Shown here: piece after piece, positions 28,501 to 38,480 of the stretch | Numbering within the stretch: position 1 is the first letter of the stretch | Layout: every line of letters starts with the position of its first letter | Assembly: GCA_019614645.1 (NCBI GenBank) | Contig: JABWDB010000005.1 | Coordinates: 15,861,001-15,925,000, forward strand | Length of the DNA stretch: 64,000 nucleotides | Origin: Stratiolaelaps scimitus | Lineage: Eukaryota; Arthropoda; Arachnida; Mesostigmata; Laelapidae | Direction: 5' to 3' | Translations under genes and position numbers: made by a program | The notes under the pieces: model-generated | The model's input: the letters and a program-made list of their open reading frames with translations, nothing else | Database searches by the model: none | What the model was told of the DNA's origin: nothing

Positions 28501-28750
28501 ACTTTAATCTGACACAACCGGAGCACTGTTGACACCTTTTCTGAGTACTTTTGTCGGATAGAGAAATAAACACACACGTAAATAATATATATATATATAT
28601 ATATATACACATGTACATCTATATATGTTAGAAATAACTAGCAAACGAAAAATTGTTATGAATACACGAACAGGGTATGTTAGTTGCAAATATCGATAGC
28701 TAACGCAGATTCCGACTTACTCTGCGGACGGGTCGGCGTCCCAATTCCAT
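25591..28750 (-). CDS. Eight-exon coiled-coil protein
   Basis: Hand-built minus-strand model: 28750-28721, 28547-28440, 28144-28019, 27848-27768, 27596-27434, 27038-26951, 26418-26298 and a tentative last exon 25710-25591 ending in TAA. Every intron has GT and AG ends and all phases agree, giving about 278 residues. Exon 1 is only ten codons, beginning MELGRRPVRR. Residues 11-239 are charged, rich in Glu, Lys, Arg, Leu and Gln, and look like long alpha-helical coiled coil throughout. There is no signal peptide, membrane segment or catalytic motif. The protein is probably cytoplasmic, cytoskeletal or ciliary-type, but I do not recognise the family. The exon 5 donor (GTGACC) and exon 6 donor (GTGGGT) were chosen by phase. 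The terminal exon is the weakest part, because the intron before it is 587 bp and could hide other exons. A LINE 3' remnant lies in the intron between exons 5 and 6. Confidence 0.62.
26122..26192 (+). repeat. Dispersed repeat, copy 2
   Basis: Diverged relative of 24492-24550. It falls in the putative last intron of the coiled-coil gene. Confidence 0.45.
27239..27335 (-). mobile_element. LINE 3'-end remnant
   Basis: On the minus strand it matches, with divergence, the 3' end of the LINE at 29393-30705: a GAACTTAAGCGTTGTAA-like block followed by TTGAAT repeats. The tail contains two overlapping inverted repeats (27239-27248 with 27256-27265, and 27248-27259 with 27266-27277). It sits in an intron of the coiled-coil gene. 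Confidence 0.55.
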
Positions 28751-29386
28751 GGCAGCTCGTCACCAAGTGAGGCCCGACTCGGTGGCCGACTTTGTTACGA
28801 GATGCCCCTATGAATTATTCTCTTACGAAGTACATCTATAATGGCGAATGTGAGCGACTCTTTTCTATGCGAACGATGCCTCATGGGCCATGCGTAAACG
28901 TGACACATCGGTGGCCTTTCAGAATACGGCCGAGTTGTAGCAATCGAAAATACCACTGATTCCTGACTAAATAACACTGATTCCTGTCACATGGAACATT
29001 CTCAACGAGATTTATGTATTTCATGCGCTGATTTTTCTCAGTGTCCAAATCGAATTGAAGGATATCCGGTAAAGTGCAAGTATAATTTCCCCTTACAACG
29101 GCACCTTAAATAACTAATAATAAATACATCTTGGAGAACACACAGTCATCTTGACGGTCCCCGGATAGAGCTGCAAACAAATGATTTGTTCCGTACCAAA
29201 TTCGTTTGCAGCTACCGGATAGTTCATTGTGACCGATCGCCCGGATAACGCCAAAAATATAGGAAAAATAGACAATGAATAATCTCTATATCACTGGCCA
29301 ACGCTTAATCTTCTCGCATGAGCCGAGGGTCAGCTAGGAAGAAAGGGGGTCAGCTCTCTTACGTCTGAAGCACTTGGAACACATCC
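28751..29386. other. Intergenic region between the coiled-coil gene and the peptide array
   Basis: Presumably contains the promoter of the minus-strand coiled-coil gene. From about 29250 it is homologous to 42405-42590, so the left boundary of the duplicated array unit lies near here. An imperfect inverted repeat around AGCTGCAAAC (29170-29213) is present. Confidence 0.5.
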
Positions 29387-29392
29387 AGCATT

Positions 29393-30705
29393 CAATTCAA
29401 TTTCAATTCAATTCAATTATTTCTTTATTGACGGAACTGCGAAATATTACAACGCTTAAGTTCTCGTATTAAAAAATAAGATAAAAAGAGCAATCACCAA
29501 AGTATTTCACAAGGTTCTTCGAGGTGATATACCTTCAAAACATATCACAAAGTCATATTGAACAAGATAATTACAATGTATGTAAAAGGTATTAAGCAAA
29601 GGTTTTTAATATAACAAATATTTATTCAAACAATCGGCAAAGGGAATGCCATCGCCTTCCCGACCGAGGAAGGCGATGGCATTGCCTCTGCACAGCGAGG
29701 GACAGGCGTTGCAGAAGGAAAGATCCTGCGCGCTTGACTCGGTGGCGCGGATCAGCCTATGGTAGACCCCAAGTTCGCAGTGAAGGTGTCGTTCCCGCCT
29801 AAGGTCTCAAAGGCAAGGTAACGACCTTCAAGGCTCGATTGGCAGTATAGACACGAGAGGTGAGGTGTCCTTCACCTGTTCGAGCACCCTGGCCTGCAAT
29901 TGACGCAGCGGGAAGGACGGGCGCAAGTCGCGGCAAGGTGGCCGGCATCGCCGCAGTTGCTGCGGGCCCTGGCCAGTGAGCGCCGGGCCGCGATGTGACC
30001 CGTCCGGTAGCAGTTGAAGCACAATGGTGGGGGGTCACGTTCGCGCGGCGGAGAGACGGCGGACGGAAGTGATGCCGAGGGGCGCGTGTCCAGCCAGAAT
30101 CTCGGCATCGGTAAAGGCCGCGCAGACGTTCGTAATGCGGGCCCTTGTGCTCGAGAGGGTCGAGCAATGAGCGAACACCGGGACGCCTCCGAGGGTCGTT
30201 AGCGTCACCGTCTTGCGGGCGAGCTCCAGGGTCGGCGCCCAAATGAGCCCTTCGGCACCCCAAGCCGGGGTGCAGCCCGGGAGAGCTTCATGAGCGCTCT
30301 TAAACAGGGCGAGCATCTGGCCCTGCTCGAAGGGGGCGAAGGCCCGCCGGCCTCCACCCCCCTGCCACGGACTGTCACCTTAGACAATCCGTGGGACCTC
30401 GCGTGGAGGTCAGCCCGGAGAGCTTCCAGCGCGCGCCTCACGACCCGCGCGACGCTTGGCGTCCTTCGTGCGCTACCCCATCAACGGGACAGCGTCCTCC
30501 CTCGCGTCGACCTCGTCGGCCGCTCCCGGCCTCGCCCTCTTGACCGCGGGAACACTCAGCGAGTCGTCTGGAGGCATCGCCCTCCCGCCCACCACAGAAC
30601 CGCAGGGCGCACGTAAATCACCACTTACAAACAGCAGAACACAAAGGCGAAAGGCTGGCAGGAGCTTCGTCGTTAGCTAGCTACAACGAACGACGGGCTA
30701 CGACG
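29393..30705 (-). mobile_element. Internally deleted non-LTR retrotransposon (LINE) with broken ORF1
   Basis: The block is strikingly GC-rich from 29640 to 30660. Minus-strand frames encode pieces of a gag-like ORF1 with degenerate zinc knuckles (CFNCYRTGH near 30027-30000, and NCGDAGHLAATC near 29958-29923), spread over at least two frames, so ORF1 is frameshifted. No endonuclease or reverse transcriptase follows. ORF1 is joined to a 3' end with AATAAA and a TTGAA-repeat tail at 29393-29418. The direct repeat AGCATT at 29387-29392 and 30706-30711 fits a target-site duplication. It belongs to the ORF1-bearing LINE clades with CCHC knuckles (Jockey/I/R1 type), as common in arthropods; the clade assignment is inference. 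Confidence 0.75.
29645..29683. repeat. Perfect 16-bp inverted repeat inside the LINE
   Basis: 29645-29660 is the exact reverse complement of 29668-29683, with a 7-nt loop. It lies between the LINE 3' region and the GC-rich ORF1 remnant, possibly at the internal deletion junction. Confidence 0.9.
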
Positions 30706-30711
30706 AGCATT

Positions 30712-31639
30712 TGTTTAATATTTACATATAGCCGCTATCACAGTTCGTCAATTTGCTTGAAGTTCGGCGAATTGATTGAATTAATCAAGCATTTTATCAA
30801 GGAATAGCCGTACAGGTTAACTCTTATTTTAGTTACCATGATAATTATTACTTTCGTGTGTAACCTACTTTGTGTTGTAAGCTAGAAATTGTAACGAGTA
30901 CTTATTTTGAATGAGTGAGTAGCACTGTCTAGAATAATTTCTTGAGAATTCTGTGTAATATATATGCGGCAAACTATGTTTAGGCATAGATTTCTAATAA
31001 CACGATAGATCAAATGGCAAAAACAAACCTATTTTTGTTGAAAAATAAAAATCTACGTTAGCTTGGCTTACGCTCAGCGTAGCAAAGACAGTAGTTTAGA
31101 GCCGTGGCCACTGGAGCTTTTATTGCAACTCCGTGGGCAACCTGGATATTGTGATCCTGGTTCTCGGAATGACTGAACCAGAAATGCCAGAGGTTGTACA
31201 CGATTGCACCGATCGAAGCGATTGTGTTAATCTCCAATAATGGAGGAGTGGGATTCATTATCAGCTTGTCCACTCATCTGGTAAAAACCCAAATGTTATG
31301 GTGGCCTATAAATACAAGAGACGATCAAGGCTTTACGAATGGTTTTCGAATACATGTTATCAAAGTAAATACGCTCGACATTTGGCCTAAGCTGCCAGGA
31401 AAACAGAGTCGCTTTATTCCAATGAGATCAATGTACCTCTACCTTCTCCCCTCAACTTCCCTCTCCGTGAAAGGGCTAAGGTTAGGATGACGAGATAGTT
31501 GTATTAAAAAGGGGGCAGCTCTTACCAAGTGTTAGTTGAACTCGGTCAACTTCAGGACGGTGCGCTTGGCAAGCTTCTATCCTCTTGAGGTCTCGGTGCT
31601 ATTAGTTCAAAGCAACCTACACTATTCGCCAATTCAACG
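30712..31639. repeat. Upstream module type A (unit 1)
   Basis: Near-identical to 42631-43591 upstream of copy 4. Small indels shift the reading frames between the two copies, so it is not coding. It carries the promoter of copy 1. Confidence 0.8.
31502..31509 (+). promoter_or_regulatory. TATA-like box of array copy 1
   Basis: TATTAAAA, 138 bp upstream of the ATG. The same sequence lies at exactly the same distance in all four copies, followed by the conserved stretch GGGGGCAGCTCTTACCAAGT that probably includes the transcription start. Confidence 0.5.
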
Positions 31640-32191
31640 ATGGAGCGTTTTACGGGATCCTGGGTCAGATGCATCGTGCTTCTGTTTATGTTTGGCTCTC
31701 TGCTCGTCGCTGCGAATCCAACAGGTATCATCATTTTGTAATAGGGATGCTTGTTAGAAATATTAATCAAAGAAAACTCGTCAGGTGCTTTTCAGGAAGT
31801 AGGATTTCAGTCATTTCATGCTCTAAGCTATGTTGTGATTATCTGATTGACAGGTGGTGCTGGTGCAATTGGAACGAGCAAAGATCGCACGCCTCGTCCA
31901 TCAATCGATCTAGTCGGTGGGTGCAACCCTACAGCGTGTAACATCTCGTGCCATCTCATTTTCATTTTCTGCCATGGTGAATGCCGCCCTGATGGCTGCT
32001 ATTGTTTCTGTCCGGGTCGAGGATCAGCGAGTATTTCAAACGTTCAATTCGAGTCGGGTAGTGCGTCATCAACATACGCACAAGATCCAGAAGTTCCAAG
32101 AGGAAGCCGGCTGAGCGGTCTGTTTCGCAGACTCGATGGGAGGATTGACGACTTTGACCGAAGGGTAACTGCCCTAGAGAAGAAACACTGA
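31640..32191 (+). CDS. Secreted eight-cysteine defensin-like peptide with C-terminal coiled coil, copy 1
   Basis: Two exons, 31640-31724 and 31854-32191, with a 129-bp phase-1 GT-AG intron; 140 residues. Residues 8-25 form a signal peptide, with cleavage likely after A24 or A25. Cysteines are at 52, 57, 61, 68, 72, 77, 79 and 81. C57-x3-C61, then ten residues to C72 within G-E-C, then C77-x-C79 recalls the cysteine-stabilised alpha-beta motif (CxxxC, GxC, CxC) of arthropod defensins, with an extra pair (C68, C81). A Ser-rich linker follows. Residues 115-136 then show perfect a/d heptads (L115, F119, L122, I126, F129, V133, L136), a short coiled coil not usual in defensins. Secretion is well supported; an antimicrobial or other extracellular role is inference. 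Copy 1 differs from the others at G35, F94 and F129. Confidence 0.85.
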
Positions 32192-33119
32192 GAAGTACTA
32201 AAGGAGAGAACGAAAGAGAGAGAGGAGGTGTAATTGATTAATTAGAATATATTTTACCGCCGATATAACCAGCTATAGAGACAATAAGAGTCATGGTAAT
32301 AATTGCTGTTGGCGCTGGCGATATTGTGAAGATTTCAACCGGGTTCTAAATAAATTGTGAAACACCTGCTGTTCCTTCTGGTTGAACACCCGGAAGTATA
32401 TATATATATATATATACTAAGCAATAAATTTATAATCATATTCATATATATATACTAAGCAATAAATTTATAATTAACATAAACAGTAATAGTACTTCTC
32501 TCTATTTCGTGACTTAAATAGATTTGTCATCAGTTGGAAGCTAGAACTGATGAAGCTGATCGTTGACTCTGACAGCGATAGATATTGGGCATTGAAAGAA
32601 CGAGGCGGCACATATGAAATTAACTTTCATCAACTAGAATCGTATATAAAAAATCAATTCTGACTCATTCCCTGTCATACCATTTAGAGTGTGACAAATA
32701 ATAAAAGAGAGTCAATAATAACAACGTATCCAGAACAAGGAACAATCCGCGTCCGAGTCTATATACCTCTAGAATATTTGTCATACAAAGGTTTTGTATG
32801 CGACTGTGCATGGACACCCTCACCATAAGCCGTTCTTTAGCCTGAACGTGTCGATACCATTGCATCGATTGATTCTCTGTAAATATGTAGCTTCTGCCAT
32901 ACACGTTCTTGAAATACTTGAGCCACGCCTCATAACCTCTAAACCACACCCTTTCATGGCTTCCCATAACACACACGTGGAATACAGTAGCTACACTTCA
33001 ATAAGAAATATTCTGGCCATAATCCGATGTGATGACAACTCTCTAGGAGGACGAGATCTGAAGATCTGTAGATCTTGGACGAAAGCAGAAATATATAGAT
33101 GTTTCTATATATATATTCT

Positions 33120-33156
<37 letters not shown>

Positions 33157-33620
33157 TTTACAATCAAGGAACTGAGCTGAAGCAACCGTATACGTGCTGA
33201 TTTTGGGGATCACGACGTCAACTAATCTCAAACATAGTGACCATCAATCCGATACGCCTTCAGAAGAGCAAACTATATATTTCTCGCAAAGGATAGTTAG
33301 TAGAATACCCGATTGATACATGCTACTTTTTCATTGTTATGTGATACCAATTGTGAGGTATACATCCCCGGTGTGAAGGACAGGGACAATCAAACACAAA
33401 AGCTTTACAGCAACGCGATGCATAAAGATAATTTGTGCGTCGGGTTGCTCGTGGGTCCAAACTAGATTTTAACGACACTTTATACGGCGATATTTTTGAA
33501 ATATTATCCGATCATGATTTTATGAAGGTAAATAAGATAAAGAATAATCCTAGACACACCCAACGATTCTTCACCGCAGTTCCAACCGGGAGCGTGCTTA
33601 ATATTCAACCCAAACAAACT
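32192..33620. repeat. Downstream module of copy 1
   Basis: Homologous to the 3' flanks of copies 2 (36795-37904) and 3 (39863-42010, interrupted). The first several hundred bases are nearly identical to copy 2. It includes a TA tract (33124-33154) at the same relative place as in the other units. A 103-codon minus-strand frame (32976-32665) is shared with copy 2 but broken in copy 3. Confidence 0.8.
32349..32354 (+). terminator. Poly(A) signal, copy 1
   Basis: AATAAA 158 bp after the stop codon. A second AATAAA lies at 32423-32428. Confidence 0.55.
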
Positions 33621-34732
33621 GCAATAAGACCGGTCTACACAACGTTTTCGAGTGGCGTGTTCCAGGTTCTGCCAGGGTGTGTAAATGAACTGTTGCTTGT
33701 CTTTGTTTAAGTACCAACAGGACCACTTAGTCAATAGTTGCTTTAGCGACTCATAACACTTTCCTTGTTGAAATAGCTCCTCAAAATTTGTGTGAGCACT
33801 ATTTATGATTCAGTGGCACAACCATGTAATAGTGTCACTTTCACACTGTCGTAAAGTCCATAGTTCAAGAAAAGTTGAGAACATGTTGATAAATGGCGAA
33901 GTTGACGCCGGCAGTGAACAACAACGTCCTGCGAAGGCTGAAAATGACCCTATCGCTGCTGTGTCGTTAATTGCAGTGTGTCATTTTTATAATTATCATT
34001 AATATTAGTCTCGTAGACCAAGTACACTCTAACACACAACGGCCCATTATGCGAACAGCTAATAATGGGATCTTAACATGAACTCCAATCACGTTAAATT
34101 TCGATGTGGCCAAATGATTGATATCTGTCATGTGATCGACCCCGTGACGGGATCTGTGTCTGATTCCTGCATCGATCACATTGTCCGATCACATCGGTTC
34201 TTCGATATATCTCTACTGTGTGGTGAACACCGGTATTCTCAGGCCACCACCCTTTCGTTGTTCTCTTGACGGGGAGGTCCACGCCACCTCAATAGGCTTG
34301 ATGAGAACTTCGTTGGTTGGGCGACACTATGCCCATAGTATTGAGAGTTTCATCGAGCCTGTACATCCGCTCTCTTGGCTAGGGTCTATGATAGTACGAA
34401 CCCTGACGCGGCTTTGGAGGCTTTCAGTGGCTACACGTTCATCAATCATCACAAAAGCCAAGTACGCTTCATTTCTCCCCCAAGCTCCGTTGGCTCTGTC
34501 TAACAGGTAGGTGGTAGTGGTAGGTGGTAAAACTACCCGTCCATATTACGAAGCAATGCTAAAGCGTGGACGTTAAATGTTGCCTGAGTATCAGCCCGAA
34601 AAGGTTTGATTAGGTGGTACCTGAGAGCGGGTTGTCAGAAGTCAAAGACGGCTTACTCTCGCAGCAGCCTGAGATACAGACAAGAAAGCGTTTCAATGGG
34701 CTGTACGGATCTTCTGTAGAAGTTCATCAATA
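33621..34732. other. Spacer between units 1 and 2
   Basis: No gene supported. Scattered short open frames on both strands (for example plus 34181-34510) look like transposon debris, and I recognise no domain. The block 34260-34520 is somewhat higher in GC. Confidence 0.35.
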
Positions 34733-34878
34733 CGCGGTGGCTTGGACGGCTAAGTCTCTGGCTGTCGGAAGCCAGAGGTCGCAGGTTCGAGCCCCGCTGT
34801 GTGACATATAAGAGAGCTTAAGCATTGTAAAATTGCAGCTCCTTTAATAAACCAATAAACATTTACCATTTACCATTA
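34733..34878 (+). mobile_element. SINE with tRNA-like head and LINE-type tail
   Basis: A-box-like TGGCTTGGACGG at 34738-34749 and B-box GGTTCGAGCCC at 34784-34794 give an internal RNA polymerase III promoter. A stem CTGGC/GCCAG lies between them, as in a tRNA anticodon arm. The 3' part (AGCTTAAGCATTGTAAAATTGC onward, 34815-34860) matches the LINE 3' ends in this window and ends in CATTTAC repeats (34859-34876). The tRNA of origin is not identified. Confidence 0.6.
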
Positions 34879-34879
34879 C

Positions 34880-35400
34880 TTTCTGCGGTAGGGAGAGTGG
34901 GACAGCTCTGTTCCCACCTATCCTTGAGGGAAGCAATGGCTCAATCTCTACTCCACAGTATATTGCCAATAAACTGAATCTACACTTCGCAATAGTCGGT
35001 GCAAGATCACGTCATCTCTTCAACCCGCAAATGACATTCGCCCCATACTGGAGGCGATCTGGCGAGACCAAACGCCCACGTTCGAGTTCTCCAAGGTCAG
35101 TTTCCTTGAAGTTCAGATGGAATCTACTGAAAGTTCGTGGAGTGTCGGTGTCAGAGAGATTCTTAGAGAATTACTGAGACTAGCGCCGTCGGCCTTGCCT
35201 CAACCGCTGACCCATCCATCCCTGGCTGCTTTCCTCACAAGTTATGGGACGCCGGAGTCATTGCGTTATTCAATTAGTAGATTTATCATGTTTATATACA
35301 TTGTCCCCTACGCCGACGATGTTGTTTATAACTGTACTCATATTTACGTTGGTATAACCGGAACTTAAGCATTCCGAAATTGCAGTTCTGGAACTGCACC
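34880..35400 (+). mobile_element. LINE reverse-transcriptase remnant 1
   Basis: Plus-strand frames, broken by frameshift, encode IANKLNLHFA (about 34960-34990) and LRLAPSALPQPLTH (about 35178-35220), both typical of the start of a LINE reverse transcriptase domain. The catalytic-site motif YADD follows at about 35311-35322, then the shared 3' tail (35366 onward). The RT core between them is deleted. Non-functional. Confidence 0.65.
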
Positions 35401-36242
35401 TTAAGTCATATCAAATCGTACCTAGGATGACATAAGCACGTTGTCACCCAATGTTGAAACAAAGTGGCTGTAAATATTATGTGCAAATGTAGTAGGAGTA
35501 CTTGTTTCGAATCAGTGCGTAGCACTCTCTAGAATAATTTATTCAGAATTCTGTATAAAATTTACGTGGTAAATTTAAATTCTGTATTAAATTTTTGTTT
35601 AGGTAGATATTTCATATAACCTAATTGAGCGAATGGCCAAAGAGCACCTGTTAAAAAATAAAAATCAATGTTAGCTTGACTTAGGCTCAGCGTAGCGAAG
35701 ACGGTAGTTTAGAGCCGCGACCACTGCAGGATTTGATTGCAGCCTCTTGGACGACCTGGGAATTGTGAGCCTGGTTCTCAGGATGACTGAATCAGAAACG
35801 CTAGAAGTCGAACACGGTTGCACCAATCGAAATAATGGAGCGCTAAGGTTCACTATCAGCTCGTCCACACGAATCCATCTGGTAAAAACCCAAATTTCAT
35901 GGTGGCTTACGAATACAAGAGACGATTAAGTCTCTACGATTGGTTGGCCAATATCCTAATATCAAAGTAAACACACTCGACATTTAGCCTAAGCTGCCAG
36001 GAAAGCCCAAGTCGCTTTATTCCAATGAGATCAATGTACCTCTACCTTCTCCCCTTAACTTGCTTCCCCGTGAAAGGGTTAAGGTTAGGATGACGAGATG
36101 GTTGTATTAAAAAGGGGGCAGCTCTTACCAAGTGTTAGTTGAACTCGGTCAGCTTCAGGACGGTGCGCTTGTCAAGCTTCAATTTTCTTGAACTCTCGGT
36201 GCTATTAGTTAAAAGCAACCTACACTATTCGCCAATTCAACG
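35352..36242. repeat. Upstream module type B (unit 2)
   Basis: Near-identical to 38416-39310 upstream of copy 3. It begins in the LINE 3' tail and carries the copy 2 promoter. It is related to the type A module but clearly diverged from it. Confidence 0.8.
36105..36112 (+). promoter_or_regulatory. TATA-like box of array copy 2
   Basis: TATTAAAA, 138 bp before the ATG, as in the other copies. Confidence 0.5.
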
Positions 36243-36794
36243 ATGGAGCGTTTTACGGGATCCTGGGTCAGATGCATCGTGCTTCTGTTTATGTTTGGCT
36301 CTCTGCTCGTCGCTGCGAATCCAACAGGTATCATCATTTTGTAATTGGGATGCTTGTTAGAAATATTAATCAAAGAAAATTCGTCAGGTGCTTTTCAGGA
36401 AGTAGGATTTAAGCCATTTCATGCTCTAACCAATGTTGTGATTATCTGATTGACAGGTGGTGCTGATGCAATTGAAACGAGCAAAGATCGCACGCCTCGT
36501 CCATCAATGGACCTAGTCGGCGGGTGCAACCCTACAGCGTGTAACATCTCGTGCCATCTCATTTTCATCTTCTGCCATGGTGAATGCCGCCCTGATGGCT
36601 GCTATTGTTTCTGTCCGGGTCGAGGATCAGCGAGTATTTCAAACGTTCAAATCGAGTCGGGTAGTGCGTCATCAACATACGCACAAGATCCAGAAGTTCC
36701 AAGAGGAAGCCGGCTGAGCGGTCTGTTTCGCAGACTCGATGGGAGGATTGACGACGTTGACCGAAGGGTAACTGCCCTAGAGAAGAAACACTGA
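36243..36794 (+). CDS. Secreted eight-cysteine defensin-like peptide, copy 2
   Basis: Exons 36243-36327 and 36457-36794, with a 129-bp intron; 140 residues. The signal peptide, the eight cysteines and the C-terminal heptads are as in copy 1. It carries D32, E35, M46, I94 and V129. The predicted protein is identical to that of copy 3. The intron differs from those of copies 1 and 4 at a handful of positions, while the 3' untranslated region is essentially that of copy 1, so the gene looks mosaic. A secreted, possibly defensive peptide is the best reading; the fold is inferred from cysteine spacing only. Confidence 0.85.
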
Positions 36795-37692
36795 GAAGTA
36801 CTAAAGGAGAGAACGAAAGAGAGAGAGGAGGTGTAATTGATTAATTAGAATATATTTTACCGCCGATATAACCAGCTATAGAGACAATAAGAGTCATGGT
36901 AATAATTGCTGTTGGCGCTGGCGATATTGTGAAGATTTCAACCGGGTTCTAAATAAATTGTGAAACACCTGCTGTTCCTTCTGGTTGAACACCCGGAAGT
37001 ATATATATATATACTAAGCAATAAATTTATAATCATATTCATATATATATACTAAGCAATAAATTTATAATTAACTTTTGACATCAACAGTAATAGTACT
37101 TCTCTCTATTTCATGACTTAAATAGATTTGTCATCAGTTGGAAGCTAGAACCGATGAAGCTGATCATTGACTCTGACAGCGATAGATATTGGGCATTGAA
37201 AGAACGAGGCGGCACATATGAAATTAACTTTCATCAACTAGAATCGTATATAAAAAATCAATTCTGACTCATTCCCTGTCATACCATTTAGAGTGTGACA
37301 AATAATAAAAGAGCGTCAATAATAACAACGTATCCAGAACAAGGAACAATCCGCGTCCGAGTCTATATACCTCTAGAATATTTGTCATACAAAGGTTTTG
37401 TATGCGACTGTGCATGGACACCCTCACAATAAGCCGTTCTTTAGCCTGAACGTCTTGATACCAATGCATCGATTGATTCTCTGTAAAAATGTAGCTTCTG
37501 CCATACACGTTCTTGAAATACTTGAGCCACGCCTCATAACCTCTAAACCACACCCTTTCATGGCTTCCCATAACACACACGTGGAATAGAGTAGCTACAC
37601 TTCAATAAGAAATATTCTGGCCATAATCCGATGTGATGACAACTCTCTAGGAGGACGAGATCTGAACATCTGTAGATCTTGGACGAAAGCAG

Positions 37693-37790
<98 letters not shown>

Positions 37791-37904
37791 TTTACAATCA
37801 AGGAACTGAGCTGAGGCAACCGTATACGTGGTGATTTTGGGGATCACGACGTCAACCAATCTCAAATATAGTGACCATCAATCCGATATTGTAGCCACGC
37901 CTTC
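36795..37904. repeat. Downstream module of copy 2
   Basis: Matches 32192-33250. It contains a greatly expanded TA tract (37695-37788). Confidence 0.8.
36952..36957 (+). terminator. Poly(A) signal, copy 2
   Basis: AATAAA at the same offset from the stop codon as in copy 1. Confidence 0.5.
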
Positions 37905-38480
37905 AAGTTATGGGACGCCGGAGTCATTGCGTTATTCAAACATAAGAGTGACCCCACCTCGGCTTCCAGCCACAGGCCGATCTAGTCAGTTGACTTTCTG
38001 TCGAAGGTCATGGAGAAAGTGGCACTGTCTATATAGGAACAATACCTCAACCCTATAAATGTCTTCGCAGTGTGCCAGTTCGGTTTTCGTCACTCTAGAT
38101 ATCTACTGAATTGACTATGAACGCTAGCACAACAGGGGTAACCTTCTTCCGGCTGCCGCAGTGATTCAGTTCGCTTGGGACGCTCCCTCTCCGGGGATCC
38201 AACCGCTCGACTGCGTTTCTTTCTTCAGTGAAAAGATTTACCAAAGAGTTGAGGAGTGCAATGGATTGTGGTGTGTACAATTGTGCAGGAAACAAAATCA
38301 GTAGGAGAATGTATATTTCTTATTTTTATTCACGTTCTCGTGTGTAGATTTATCATGTTTATACACATTGTCCTCCTACGCCGACGATGTTGTTTATAAC
38401 TGTACTCATATTTACGTTGGTATAACCGGAACTTAAGCATTCCGAAATTGCAGTTCTGGAACTGCACCTTAAGTCATATC
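37905..38480 (+). mobile_element. LINE reverse-transcriptase remnant 2
   Basis: From 37905 the plus strand reads KLWDAGVIALFKHKSDPTSA followed by SSHRPI, a clear non-LTR reverse transcriptase motif (the usual form is like ...LFKKGDP...YRPIS). A degenerate QFGFR motif follows near 38070. The YADD segment and the 3' tail follow at 38375-38460. About 400 bases present here (37943-38345) are missing from remnant 1, which explains their different lengths. Frameshifts and stops make it inactive. Confidence 0.7.

Noticed and set aside
30290..30680. Plus-strand frames across the GC-rich LINE block
   Set aside because: Shadows of the minus-strand ORF1 remnant, which carries the zinc-knuckle motifs.
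31058..31273. Minus-strand frames in the upstream modules of all four units
   Set aside because: Indels shift the frame between units 1 and 4 and the peptides do not align, so no coding constraint.
32665..32976. Minus-strand 103-codon frame in the array 3' flank, also intact in copy 2 (37269-37580)
   Set aside because: It is broken in copy 3, and the few differences between copies 1 and 2 are mostly amino-acid changing. It is better explained as chance in duplicated non-coding DNA.
34737..34806. Functional tRNA gene
   Set aside because: The anticodon-like loop is 8 nt, the acceptor stem does not pair well, and the sequence continues into a LINE-type tail, so it is a SINE head.
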